Source: Flavobacteriales bacterium
GTDB lineage: Bacteria; Bacteroidota; Bacteroidia; Flavobacteriales; Weeksellaceae
Reading direction: 5' to 3'
DNA: 6,360 nucleotides
NCBI GenBank assembly: GCA_900770875.1
Contig: CAAGLV010000185.1
Location: forward strand, 1 to 6,360
The notes below the pieces were generated by a model that saw only the letters and a program-made list of their open reading frames with translations, was not told where the DNA came from and made no database searches. Positions within the stretch are counted from its first letter, which is position 1; the number at the start of each line of letters is the position of its first letter. Of the stretch, positions 1 through 6,099 are shown one piece after another. The translations under genes were made by a program, and so were the position numbers.

Positions 1-1213
1 AAAATCGTTAATGTTACGTACGCACTGCCAAACTTCGGGATGGAGTTTAACCGAGCAAGAACCATATAATAATATTGGGCGTACAGCTATTGAAGCATTA
101 GCTGCTGCATTAGGAGGAACTCAATCTTTACATACCAATGCCTTAGATGAAGCAATTGCCTTACCGACAGATTTTTCTGCACGTATTGCACGTAATACCC
201 AAATCATTTTACAAAAAGAAACTCAAATCTGTCGAACTGCGGATCCTATGGGTGGAAGTTTTATGATTGAAGCTTTAACAAATGAAATGGCTAACCAAGC
301 TTGGGAGTATATTCAAGAAGTTAAAGAATTAGGTGGAATGACAAAAGCGATTGAATCTGGAGTTCCTAAAATGCGTATTGAAGAAGCAGCAGCAAAAAAA
401 CAAGCCAAAATTGATTCTGGAGAAGATGCAATTATTGGTGTTAATGCTTATCAATCAAAATTAGAACAACAAGCTTTTGATATTTTAGCTATTGACAATA
501 CAACGGTACGTGAAAAACAAATTGAACGATTAAACAATATCAAATCTACACGTAATCAAGAACAAGTTGAAGAAATATTAGAAGCAATTACTAAAGCTGC
601 CGAAACAAATGAAGGTAATTTATTAGCACTTTCGATAGAAGCAGCACGCCGTAGAGCAACATTAGGAGAAATTTCTGATGCCTTAGAAAAAGTTTACGGT
701 AGACATAAAGCAATTACAAGAGGAATACAAGGCGTTTATGCGATGGATGCAGGAAAAATGGAAAGCTTTGAACAAGCGAGAAAATTAGCCGATGAATTTG
801 CTGAATTAGAAGGACGTCGTCCACGCATTATGGTTGCTAAAATGGGCCAAGATGGACATGATCGCGGAGCAAAAGTTGTTGCAACTTCCTATGCAGATAT
901 GGGATTTGATGTTGATATTGCACCATTATTCCAGACCCCCGCAGAAGTTGCCAAACAAGCTATTGAAAATGATGTTCATATTTTAGGAATCTCATCTTTA
1001 GCTGCAGGTCATAAAACCTTAGTTCCTGAAGTAATTAAAGAACTTAAAGAATTAGGTCGAGATGATGTTTATATTGTAGTTGGAGGCGTTATTCCGCGAC
1101 AAGATTATGACTTCTTATATGAAAATGGAGCACATTCAATTTTTGGACCAGGAACCAATTTAGCGGAATCAGCCATTGAGGTCCTAACCAATTTAATTGA
1201 AGAATATAAATAA
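1..1213 (+). CDS. scpA: Methylmalonyl-CoA mutase large (catalytic) subunit, C-terminal part (5' end outside window)
   Basis: Adenosylcobalamin-dependent isomerase converting methylmalonyl-CoA and succinyl-CoA into each other in cytoplasmic propionate metabolism. The frame is open to the left edge: bases 2-10 read K-S-L before the Met at base 11, which matches the middle of the family, so that Met is internal. About 403 residues are visible of a usual ~700. The first ~110 residues carry the end of the TIM barrel, with the family signatures RTHCQTSGWSLTEQ, GGTQSLHTNALDEA and LPTDFSARIARNTQ. A linker follows, then a complete B12-binding domain (about residues 270-400 counted from base 11). That domain has the cobalt-ligand motif DGHDRG (His at 857-859), followed by GISSLAAGH and VVGGVIP. 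The stop is TAA. Bacteria usually place the small subunit gene just upstream, which cannot be seen here. A hairpin terminator follows. Identity is very secure; the symbol could equally be mutB or mcmA. Confidence 0.97.
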   Translation, partial: KSLMLRTHCQTSGWSLTEQEPYNNIGRTAIEALAAALGGTQSLHTNALDEAIALPTDFSARIARNTQIILQKETQICRTADPMGGSFMIEALTNEMANQAWEYIQEVKELGGMTKAIESGVPKMRIEEAAAKKQAKIDSGEDAIIGVNAYQSKLEQQAFDILAIDNTTVREKQIERLNNIKSTRNQEQVEEILEAITKAAETNEGNLLALSIEAARRRATLGEISDALEKVYGRHKAITRGIQGVYAMDAGKMESFEQARKLADEFAELEGRRPRIMVAKMGQDGHDRGAKVVATSYADMGFDVDIAPLFQTPAEVAKQAIENDVHILGISSLAAGHKTLVPEVIKELKELGRDDVYIVVGGVIPRQDYDFLYENGAHSIFGPGTNLAESAIEVLTNLIEEYK

Positions 1214-1221
1214 CATAATTT

Positions 1222-1253
1222 TAATTCCTGCTCTCTTTGAAAGGCAGGAATTA
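1222..1253 (+). terminator. Hairpin terminator after the mutase gene
   Basis: TAATTCCTGC (1222-1231) pairs perfectly with GCAGGAATTA (1244-1253) around a 12-base loop. T-rich sequence (TTCTTTATATTT) follows. It starts 8 bases after the mutase stop, so it probably ends the mutase transcript. Confidence 0.75.
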
Positions 1254-1266
1254 TTCTTTATATTTA
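1236..1266 (+). promoter_or_regulatory. Candidate Bacteroidota-type promoter for the membrane protein gene
   Basis: TTTG at 1236-1239, a 19-base spacer, then TATATTTA at 1259-1266. The known Bacteroidota primary-sigma consensus is TTTG-N19-TAnnTTTG, so only the last base differs. Transcription would start around 1270-1275, leaving a short leader before the ATG at 1287. The -33 element lies in the loop of the upstream terminator hairpin. This is a pattern match in A+T-rich DNA. Confidence 0.4.
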
Positions 1267-1286
1267 ATAAGACAAACCAATAATTT

Positions 1287-1799
1287 ATGAACTCTTATCT
1301 ATCCACTTTTTTAAAAACGATATTCTATATCATTATTGTTTGGTTTTTAGGCTATTTTATCTTTGGAGAGAACATTACAGTTGAATTTTCTGATTATCAA
1401 TTTGCACAACTATTCCCTAAAATATTAACTTTTGCAACTGGTGCCAGTATCTACTTTTTATTTATATTAAGTATCAAAATATCAAATGGATTTAGTGCAC
1501 TAAATATCACAAAATTTGTTTTGGGACTTGTTTTAGGCTTACTCCCATTCTTTTTATTAAAATATTATTCTTCTGTAGACAATTGCCAAAATTGGGAAGT
1601 TTCAAAAAAAGTTAAAACAACTTTATTTTATTCAACCTATTCACCTAATGAAACAATTAAGCTAATTGAAGTTTATTGCCCTGAAATTGGTTTAAAAGAA
1701 GAAAAAACCTACCGAATTATGCAAATTTCTCCTTTTTTCAATACTATTTATCCGATAGACACTATTCAAATTAGGAGTGATAATTGGAAAAAAAAATAA
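1287..1799 (+). CDS. Hypothetical small membrane protein, three predicted TM helices
   Basis: I do not recognise this 170-residue protein. Three hydrophobic stretches look like transmembrane helices: about residues 10-27, 44-64 and 74-93. They are followed by a mostly polar C-terminal domain (about 95-170) with two cysteines (C100, C131) and a lysine-rich end. There is no cleavable signal peptide and no catalytic motif that I can see. The start is the first ATG after the terminator, 73 bases past the mutase stop, and it has no clear Shine-Dalgarno site, as is common in Bacteroidota. The receptor gene begins 57 bases after its stop with no terminator hairpin that I could find between them, so the two may be cotranscribed. 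Nothing in the sequence ties it to mutase or receptor function. It is probably an inner-membrane protein. The coding call is supported by the length of the open frame and the ordered hydrophobic pattern. Confidence 0.75.
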   Translation: MNSYLSTFLKTIFYIIIVWFLGYFIFGENITVEFSDYQFAQLFPKILTFATGASIYFLFILSIKISNGFSALNITKFVLGLVLGLLPFFLLKYYSSVDNCQNWEVSKKVKTTLFYSTYSPNETIKLIEVYCPEIGLKEEKTYRIMQISPFFNTIYPIDTIQIRSDNWKKK

Positions 1800-1856
1800 C
1801 GTTTCATTAAACTATTGGATTAATTTTTGGTCAAACCTGTATCATAAAATTAATTC

Positions 1857-4613
1857 ATGACTAGATTATTATCTACTTTTTTAATTTTACTTTTTTCAAT
1901 ATCCTCTTTTGCTCAAGAGCAATTTAGGATAAAAGGAAAAGTAAAAGATCAATTAGACATCCCTCTATTTGACGCTTCAGTATTGATTGGAAATTCAGCT
2001 GATTCGACTCAAATCAAACAAACATTTACAGATGTAAATGGGCTATTTAACTTATCGTTAAATTCCATCGAAAACCCATTTTATATCATTATAGAAGACC
2101 CTATTGAAGGGTTTTATAAGCGTAGTTTTGAAAATTTAAATCAAGATTTAGATTTAGGAACCATTATCCTTTCACCACAAACCTATCAATTAAAAGAGGT
2201 TATTCTTTCTACAACGAGTCCCGTTGTTATAAAAAATGATACCATCGAGTTTGATGCAAACTCATTTAAAGTTAAACCTAATGCTAATTTAGAAGCCTTA
2301 TTACGTGAATTACCAGGTGTTGATATTGATGATAATGGTAAGATTACGGTAAATGGTAAAGATGTGAATGAAATTCTGATTGATGGAGAACCTTTCTTTG
2401 GAACAGACGGAAAAGTTGCTTTAGAAAATTTACCTGCTGATATCATCAAAAAGATTCAAGTTTCAGACTTTAAAACCAAAAATGAGAAATTTTCAGGTGA
2501 GCGATCACGATCAGATAAATCTTCGATAAATATTACCCTAAAAGAAGACAAAAAAATGGGGTATATGATTAAAGGTACAGCTGGTTTTGGTACAGATAAT
2601 CGCTATGAAGGTAATCTGATGGCAAATTATTTTAAAGGCAGTAAAAAGTTAAGTTTAATCGCCTCTTCCAATGATATTGCGAGTACAGGTTTAGCAACTG
2701 GTGCGGGATCATTTGGACGTGGAGGAATGGGAAAACGTGGAAGTAATGGTATTACGAACAGTTCGAATATTGGATTAAATTACAACGATAAAATCAATGA
2801 TAATTTAACCATTGGAGGAAGTTATAATTATAATAATTCCTACAATAAAAATGATAATTATACACGCCAAGAGAATCTACTTCCGAATAATGTGTATACG
2901 ACAGAATCGAATACCAAATCAAAAGCAACTACTAATAGTAATCAGTTAAGTACAAATCTTGAGTGGACGAAAAACCAAACAAAGATTTACTTTTCACCTA
3001 GCTACAATTATAGTACATCAAATTCTTCAAAAACCTATGATGGATTATCTATTGATGAAGCTGGAAACTTACGAAATGAAAACTTTGGACAAAATCGTTC
3101 AGATTCAAAATCGAATACCTTTAATTCTAATTTAAACCTTTACCAAGGATTTAAAAATAAGTCGTATTTCAATTTATCAGCAAACCTTAATTTAGGTGAC
3201 ACTGATCAAACTAGTTATATTAATTCGAGTACCTTATTTTACACAGGAAATACAGCAAATGACATTCGAAATCAATTCGAAAAAGTAAAAAATATTAATA
3301 ATGCTTTAACTGCTGAATTAAACTATACTTATCCTATTACAGATTCGTTAAAAGTAGCTGTTGGAGGTGGATATAACTACAATAAATTAAAGAACGATAA
3401 TGTGACTTGGAACTATGATGAATTAACAGGAGAATATCTTGTTGAGAATAGTGCATTAACACGTTTTACTGAGACGAACTTAAACACTTTTACTCCTTAT
3501 GCTGAAATTATTTTAAATAAGAGTAAACTATCAGCATCATTTCGTGCAGGATCGTCTATTTACAATCAGAAAAATTATGGATTATATCAAGGAACAGCTT
3601 ATCAATTAAAAACAAACGAAGCTTTACCACTTTTAAAAGCTAATCTTCGTTATACTTTAGGAAATAATTCACTTGCATTTAACTATAATTATGTTACAAG
3701 TTTAGCGAGTACGACACAATTATTAGCGATTGAAAATCTTTCAAATCCGTTAAATATCTTTGTCGGAAATCCAGATTTAAATCCAAATAAAGCTCATCAA
3801 TTAAATTTAAACTTCTCTAATTTTGATCGTAAGACAAGACAAGGTGTTAATGCGAACTTATCTTATGTATATAATACGTCTAGTATTGTAAGCCGTTCAT
3901 CTGTTGATGAAAATTTAATTACCCGTTCAACTTATACTAATGTAGAAGGAAATTATCGTTTAAATGGAAATTTAATTTGGAGTAAACAGCTTAATAAATC
4001 AAATAATAAATTAAACTTAAATGTTGGGGTAAATGCAGGTTATGGTCGTCAACAAGGTTATCGTAACTCAATTTTATACACAGCTTATAACTCAACGATT
4101 ACACCAAATGTACGTTTAACTTATAGTTGGAATGATTACATCACGCTTTCGCCTTCGTATAATTTAATGTTTTCAAACTCTAAATACGATAATTATACTA
4201 TCGATAAACAATCAAATACCGTTCATAATATTGGTTTAAGAACAATTACGACTTGGCCACAACGCTTAACTTGGACGAATGATTTTTCATACAACAATAA
4301 TTCACGCTTAGCAGCAGGATTCAAAAGAGATTTCTTTTTATGGAATACACAGATTATGTATTCGTTTTACCAAAAGAAATTTGAAGCTGGGATAAAAATC
4401 TATGATATTTTAAATCAGAACAACAGTTACACACGAACAATATCTGATGAATATGTACGTGATGAACGCAATAATATTTTAACCCGATTTATCATGTTCT
4501 CGTTGACATTTAATCTGAATCAATTTGGAGGAAAAAATTCAGGTTCAAGCCAAAATTTTGATCGTCCAAGAGATGGAGGAAATCGTGGCGGAATGGGACG
4601 CCAATCGTTCTAA
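1857..4613 (+). CDS. TonB-dependent-receptor-like outer membrane beta-barrel protein with carboxypeptidase-regulatory-like N-domain
   Basis: A 918-residue outer-membrane protein. Residues 1-19 are a signal peptide with likely cleavage after SSFA, before Q20. Residues ~23-105 form a carboxypeptidase-regulatory-like beta-sandwich (starts FRIKGKVKDQ). QLKEVILS (111-118) resembles the TonB-box-like segment found before the plug in Bacteroidota receptors. Residues ~125-232 are plug-like, with LLRELPGVDIDDNGKITVNG and ILIDGEPFFG. From ~235 to ~890 the sequence is an Asn/Ser/Tyr-rich alternating pattern typical of barrel strands, as in the OMP_b-brl_3 group. A Gly/Arg/Asn-rich tail (890-918) follows the last strand. 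No susD-like partner is adjacent, so it is not a classical SusC/SusD glycan importer; the cargo cannot be told. It may share a transcript with the membrane protein gene 57 bases upstream. Its 3' end faces an insertion sequence that begins 25 bases after the stop. The family is secure, the substrate unknown. Confidence 0.9.
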   Translation: MTRLLSTFLILLFSISSFAQEQFRIKGKVKDQLDIPLFDASVLIGNSADSTQIKQTFTDVNGLFNLSLNSIENPFYIIIEDPIEGFYKRSFENLNQDLDLGTIILSPQTYQLKEVILSTTSPVVIKNDTIEFDANSFKVKPNANLEALLRELPGVDIDDNGKITVNGKDVNEILIDGEPFFGTDGKVALENLPADIIKKIQVSDFKTKNEKFSGERSRSDKSSINITLKEDKKMGYMIKGTAGFGTDNRYEGNLMANYFKGSKKLSLIASSNDIASTGLATGAGSFGRGGMGKRGSNGITNSSNIGLNYNDKINDNLTIGGSYNYNNSYNKNDNYTRQENLLPNNVYTTESNTKSKATTNSNQLSTNLEWTKNQTKIYFSPSYNYSTSNSSKTYDGLSIDEAGNLRNENFGQNRSDSKSNTFNSNLNLYQGFKNKSYFNLSANLNLGDTDQTSYINSSTLFYTGNTANDIRNQFEKVKNINNALTAELNYTYPITDSLKVAVGGGYNYNKLKNDNVTWNYDELTGEYLVENSALTRFTETNLNTFTPYAEIILNKSKLSASFRAGSSIYNQKNYGLYQGTAYQLKTNEALPLLKANLRYTLGNNSLAFNYNYVTSLASTTQLLAIENLSNPLNIFVGNPDLNPNKAHQLNLNFSNFDRKTRQGVNANLSYVYNTSSIVSRSSVDENLITRSTYTNVEGNYRLNGNLIWSKQLNKSNNKLNLNVGVNAGYGRQQGYRNSILYTAYNSTITPNVRLTYSWNDYITLSPSYNLMFSNSKYDNYTIDKQSNTVHNIGLRTITTWPQRLTWTNDFSYNNNSRLAAGFKRDFFLWNTQIMYSFYQKKFEAGIKIYDILNQNNSYTRTISDEYVRDERNNILTRFIMFSLTFNLNQFGGKNSGSSQNFDRPRDGGNRGGMGRQSF

Positions 4614-4620
4614 TTCAACT

Positions 4621-4638
4621 AAAAAATCCACTCGAAAA
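4621..4638. other. Probable half of a disrupted bidirectional terminator
   Basis: AAAAAATCCACTCGAAAA follows the receptor stop by 7 bases and directly abuts the insertion sequence. An A-tract, a GC-containing arm (TCCACTC) and a GAAA tetraloop is what one expects of the left half of a bidirectional terminator between convergent genes. The expected right arm (GAGTGGA plus T-tract) is not next to it and is not on the far side of the element. The reading is inferred from form; a four-base pairing TCCA/TGGA with the element end is too weak to replace it. Confidence 0.4.
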
Positions 4639-4663
4639 TGGACTGCACCCAAAAGTTTGGACA
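4639..4663 (+). repeat. Terminal inverted repeat of the IS (orfB side)
   Basis: The end begins TGGACTGCACCC and continues AAAAGTTTGGACA. It matches the reverse complement of the other end at 18 of 25 positions without gaps, and better with single-base gaps. The TG terminus is standard for the IS3 family. The boundary rests on this match, since no target duplication confirms it. Confidence 0.85.
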
Positions 4664-4672
4664 GATTAAAAA

Positions 4673-5587
4673 TTAATTATTATAAAAATGAGTTCGATAT
4701 TGTATCGGACTCATTTTATTTAAGTTCGATTTTATTCTATCGTTATTGTAATAGTAAATATATTGTTTTATTTCTCTTTTTAATTGCTCAATCGAATTAA
4801 ATTTTTGTAAGTAAAACATTTCTGATTTTAATGTTCCAAAGAAATTCTCGATAATCGCATTATCTAAACAATTTCCTTTACGAGACATACTTTGAATAAT
4901 TCCTTTTTTCTTTAATAGAGTTTGATATTGTTTCATTTGGTATTGCCATCCTTGATCAGAATGAAATATTAAATCTTTCGTATTTTTGGTTGTGTTAAAG
5001 GTCTTTTTAAGCATTTGAATTACTTGGTTAAACACCGGTCTTTCGCTTAATTCATAACTGATAATCTCCTGATTATACAAATCCATTACAGGTGATAAAT
5101 ATAATTTTTTATCCTTAACTTTAAATTCCGTTATATCAGTTACCCATTTTTGGTTGGGTTTATCTGCCTTAAAGTCTCTCTGTAAAACATTTGGAATAAT
5201 CTTTCCTTGTTCACCTTTATAAGATTTGTATTTCTTTGCTCGAATCAAACTTTTTAATCCTAAGCCATTCATTAGTTTAAAAACAGTTTTATGATTGATC
5301 ATTGTTCCTGTTTTTCTAAGTTCATCCGTAATTCTTCGATAGCCATATCGTCCTTTATGCTGATGAAAAATCGATTTTATTTGAAGTTTTACCTCCTGAT
5401 ATTTATCGATTTTACTGCGTAAGTTGTGGTAGTAAAAGCTACTTCTAGCCATATTAGTACAATCTAAAAGAAGATTTAGATTGAATTCTTGCCTTAATTC
5501 ACCTATGGCTTGCGTCCAAGTTTGTTTTGTTTTTCCTCCTGAGCTTGAACTAAGGCATTGAACTTTTTTAGTAATGCATTCTCGCAA
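4673..5587 (-). CDS. IS150-group transposase orfB, DDE integrase domain
   Basis: Catalytic part of the transposase, normally made as an orfA-orfB fusion by -1 frameshifting. The fusion would enter this frame at V9 (base 5563) and be 455 residues long. A Met at 5587 allows the 304-residue form drawn here, but it lies inside orfA and has no evident ribosome site, so I doubt it is a real start. Numbered from that Met: an IS3-type integrase HTH region at about 64-120 (HQHKGRYGYRRITDELRKTG), then the rve core from about 140. The triad is D151 (VTDITEF), D211 (FHSDQG) and E247 (NAIIENFFG). The D-E gap is 35 residues, with K254 seven after the glutamate, as in IS3 D,D35E enzymes. The C-terminal KMSPIQYRTHFY motif is typical of the family. 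No stops or frameshifts disrupt it. The last codons also form a hairpin (4685-4717). Confidence 0.95.
   Translation of the reverse strand: MRECITKKVQCLSSSSGGKTKQTWTQAIGELRQEFNLNLLLDCTNMARSSFYYHNLRSKIDKYQEVKLQIKSIFHQHKGRYGYRRITDELRKTGTMINHKTVFKLMNGLGLKSLIRAKKYKSYKGEQGKIIPNVLQRDFKADKPNQKWVTDITEFKVKDKKLYLSPVMDLYNQEIISYELSERPVFNQVIQMLKKTFNTTKNTKDLIFHSDQGWQYQMKQYQTLLKKKGIIQSMSRKGNCLDNAIIENFFGTLKSEMFYLQKFNSIEQLKREIKQYIYYYNNDRIKSNLNKMSPIQYRTHFYNN
4685..4717. terminator. Bidirectional hairpin inside the 3' end of orfB
   Basis: On the + strand AAAATGAGTTCGAT (4685-4698) pairs with ATCGGACTCATTTT (4704-4717). The stem is 14 bp with one G-T pair, and the loop is five bases. A-tract and T-tract sides make it terminator-like in both directions. 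On the - strand it would end the transposase message. On the + strand it would meet read-through from the receptor gene. It overlaps the codons for KMSPIQYRTHF, so part of its sequence is also fixed by protein constraint. Confidence 0.55.
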
Positions 5588-6039
5588 CGTAAACGCTCAT
5601 TTTCTAACAATAGTTCTTCCCTGGTTAGCGGTTGTTTCGATTTTATAGGTTTATCTTTAGAAGTGCTCATAGTCCTTGGACAGCCTTTTGGTTTGGGTAA
5701 TAATCCGTCTACTCCAAAGTTAGTAAAATCTTTTCGCCATTTAACAATAATTGATTCATTAGGTATTTTAAATCTAATACCTGCTTCAGATAAAGTTAAA
5801 CGATGTTTATCTATCGTTTTTAATACGTTCAATTTAAATTCGGCTGAATAGATTCGTTTACTTGATTTTGGAATTAATCCAGATGAGCCATAAGCTTTAT
5901 AATCCTTAAGCCATTTGCGTAGTAATCCATTTGAAAAACCAAATTCTTGTGCTACTGAAGAAATGGATTGATGTGATTTTATTACCAATTCGATACATCG
6001 TATTTTAAATGATGCATCATATTTTATCTTTTTTGTCAT
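5503..6039 (-). CDS. IS150-group transposase orfA, helix-turn-helix and leucine zipper
   Basis: A 178-residue protein that recognises the element ends. Alone it usually acts as a regulator, and as the N-terminal part of the fusion it gives DNA binding to the transposase. It has two HTH units in tandem: about residues 8-50 (SISSVAQEFGFSNGLLRKWL) and 63-107 (LTLSEAGIRFKIPNESIIVK). A basic linker (115-137) and a leucine-zipper-like coiled coil (about 138-165, LTREELLLENERLRCENALL) follow. The slippery Lys158-Lys159 codons come just after the coil; without slippage translation stops at 5505-5503. The length is close to IS150 InsJ. The ATG at 6039 is the first after the terminal repeat and is separated from a strong hairpin only by a short T-run, with no free Shine-Dalgarno site. 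It overlaps orfB. Confidence 0.93.
   Translation of the reverse strand: MTKKIKYDASFKIRCIELVIKSHQSISSVAQEFGFSNGLLRKWLKDYKAYGSSGLIPKSSKRIYSAEFKLNVLKTIDKHRLTLSEAGIRFKIPNESIIVKWRKDFTNFGVDGLLPKPKGCPRTMSTSKDKPIKSKQPLTREELLLENERLRCENALLKKFNALVQAQEEKQNKLGRKP
5563..5569 (-). promoter_or_regulatory. Programmed -1 frameshift heptamer A AAA AAG
   Basis: On the - strand orfA reads CTA AAA AAG TTC, which puts A AAA AAG in the exact zero-frame register for tandem slippage. After a -1 shift, reading resumes GTT CAA TGC (V-Q-C) in the orfB frame, which is then open to 4673. The fusion is 159 residues of orfA plus 296 of orfB. IS150 is known to use this heptamer. I saw no convincing stimulatory hairpin just downstream. 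Confidence 0.85.
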
Positions 6040-6043
6040 AAAA

Positions 6044-6076
6044 ATGCCCCAGAAAGTGTCTAACTTTTTGGGGCAT
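6044..6076. promoter_or_regulatory. Hairpin in the IS end, directly before the orfA start
   Basis: ATGCCCCAGAAAG (6044-6056) pairs with CTTTTTGGGGCAT (6064-6076): 13 bp, one G-T pair, seven-base loop. On the - strand the stem is followed by TTTTT and then the orfA ATG, the form of an intrinsic terminator. The GGGG nearest the start is inside the stem. It probably reduces orfA expression from transcripts entering the element, and may also end asparaginase transcripts. The structure is visible; its role is inferred. Confidence 0.6.
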
Positions 6077-6081
6077 GTCCA
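6057..6081 (-). repeat. Terminal inverted repeat of the IS (orfA side)
   Basis: Read on the - strand from 6081 it begins TGGACATGCCCC and continues AAAAAGTTAGACA. It is the imperfect partner of the repeat at 4639-4663. One arm and the loop of the hairpin before orfA lie within it. Confidence 0.85.
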
Positions 6082-6099
6082 AATTGATTAGCTTTTTGA

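Larger units (their letters stand above)
4639..6081 (-). mobile_element. IS3-family, IS150-group insertion sequence, complete, 1443 bp
   Basis: The element is bounded by TG...CA ends with imperfect inverted repeats. It carries the standard IS3-family pair: a helix-turn-helix orfA and a DDE-integrase orfB, overlapping in the -1 frame with a slippery heptamer. Both frames are uninterrupted and the catalytic triad is present, so it may be active. The 1443-bp length, the two-HTH orfA and the A AAA AAG site fit the IS150 group. It lies between convergent genes, 25 bases after the receptor stop and 18 bases before the asparaginase stop, and is transcribed in the asparaginase direction. No target duplication of 3 bases or more is seen: the left flank ends CGAAAA and the right flank begins AATTGA. 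Hairpins near both ends could block outside transcription. Confidence 0.93.

Noticed and set aside
1800..1856. A separate promoter for the receptor gene, e.g. TAATTTTTG at 1821-1829
   Set aside because: The spacing inside the -7 element is wrong by one base and no TTTG lies 19 bases upstream, so the match is too weak to call.
2186..2449. Open frame of 87 codons on the - strand inside the receptor gene
   Set aside because: It lies wholly within the plug-coding part of the well-supported receptor gene and resembles no known protein, so it is a shadow frame.
1857..4613. The receptor as a SusC-type glycan importer in a polysaccharide utilisation locus
   Set aside because: No susD-like gene or glycan-degrading enzyme is adjacent in the window, and the barrel resembles the OMP_b-brl_3 group rather than SusC.
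4525..4800. Open frame of 91 codons on the + strand crossing from the receptor end into the insertion sequence
   Set aside because: It is out of frame with the receptor, antisense to orfB and spans the insertion boundary, so it is accidental.
5535..5540. AGGAGG on the - strand, as a Shine-Dalgarno site for a separate orfB start
   Set aside because: No ATG, GTG or TTG in the orfB frame follows at a usable distance. The bases simply encode Gly-Gly in the orfB frame, so it does not define a start.
5558..5851. Open frame of 97 codons on the + strand antisense to orfA
   Set aside because: It is a shadow of orfA, with no recognisable protein features and no start signal.
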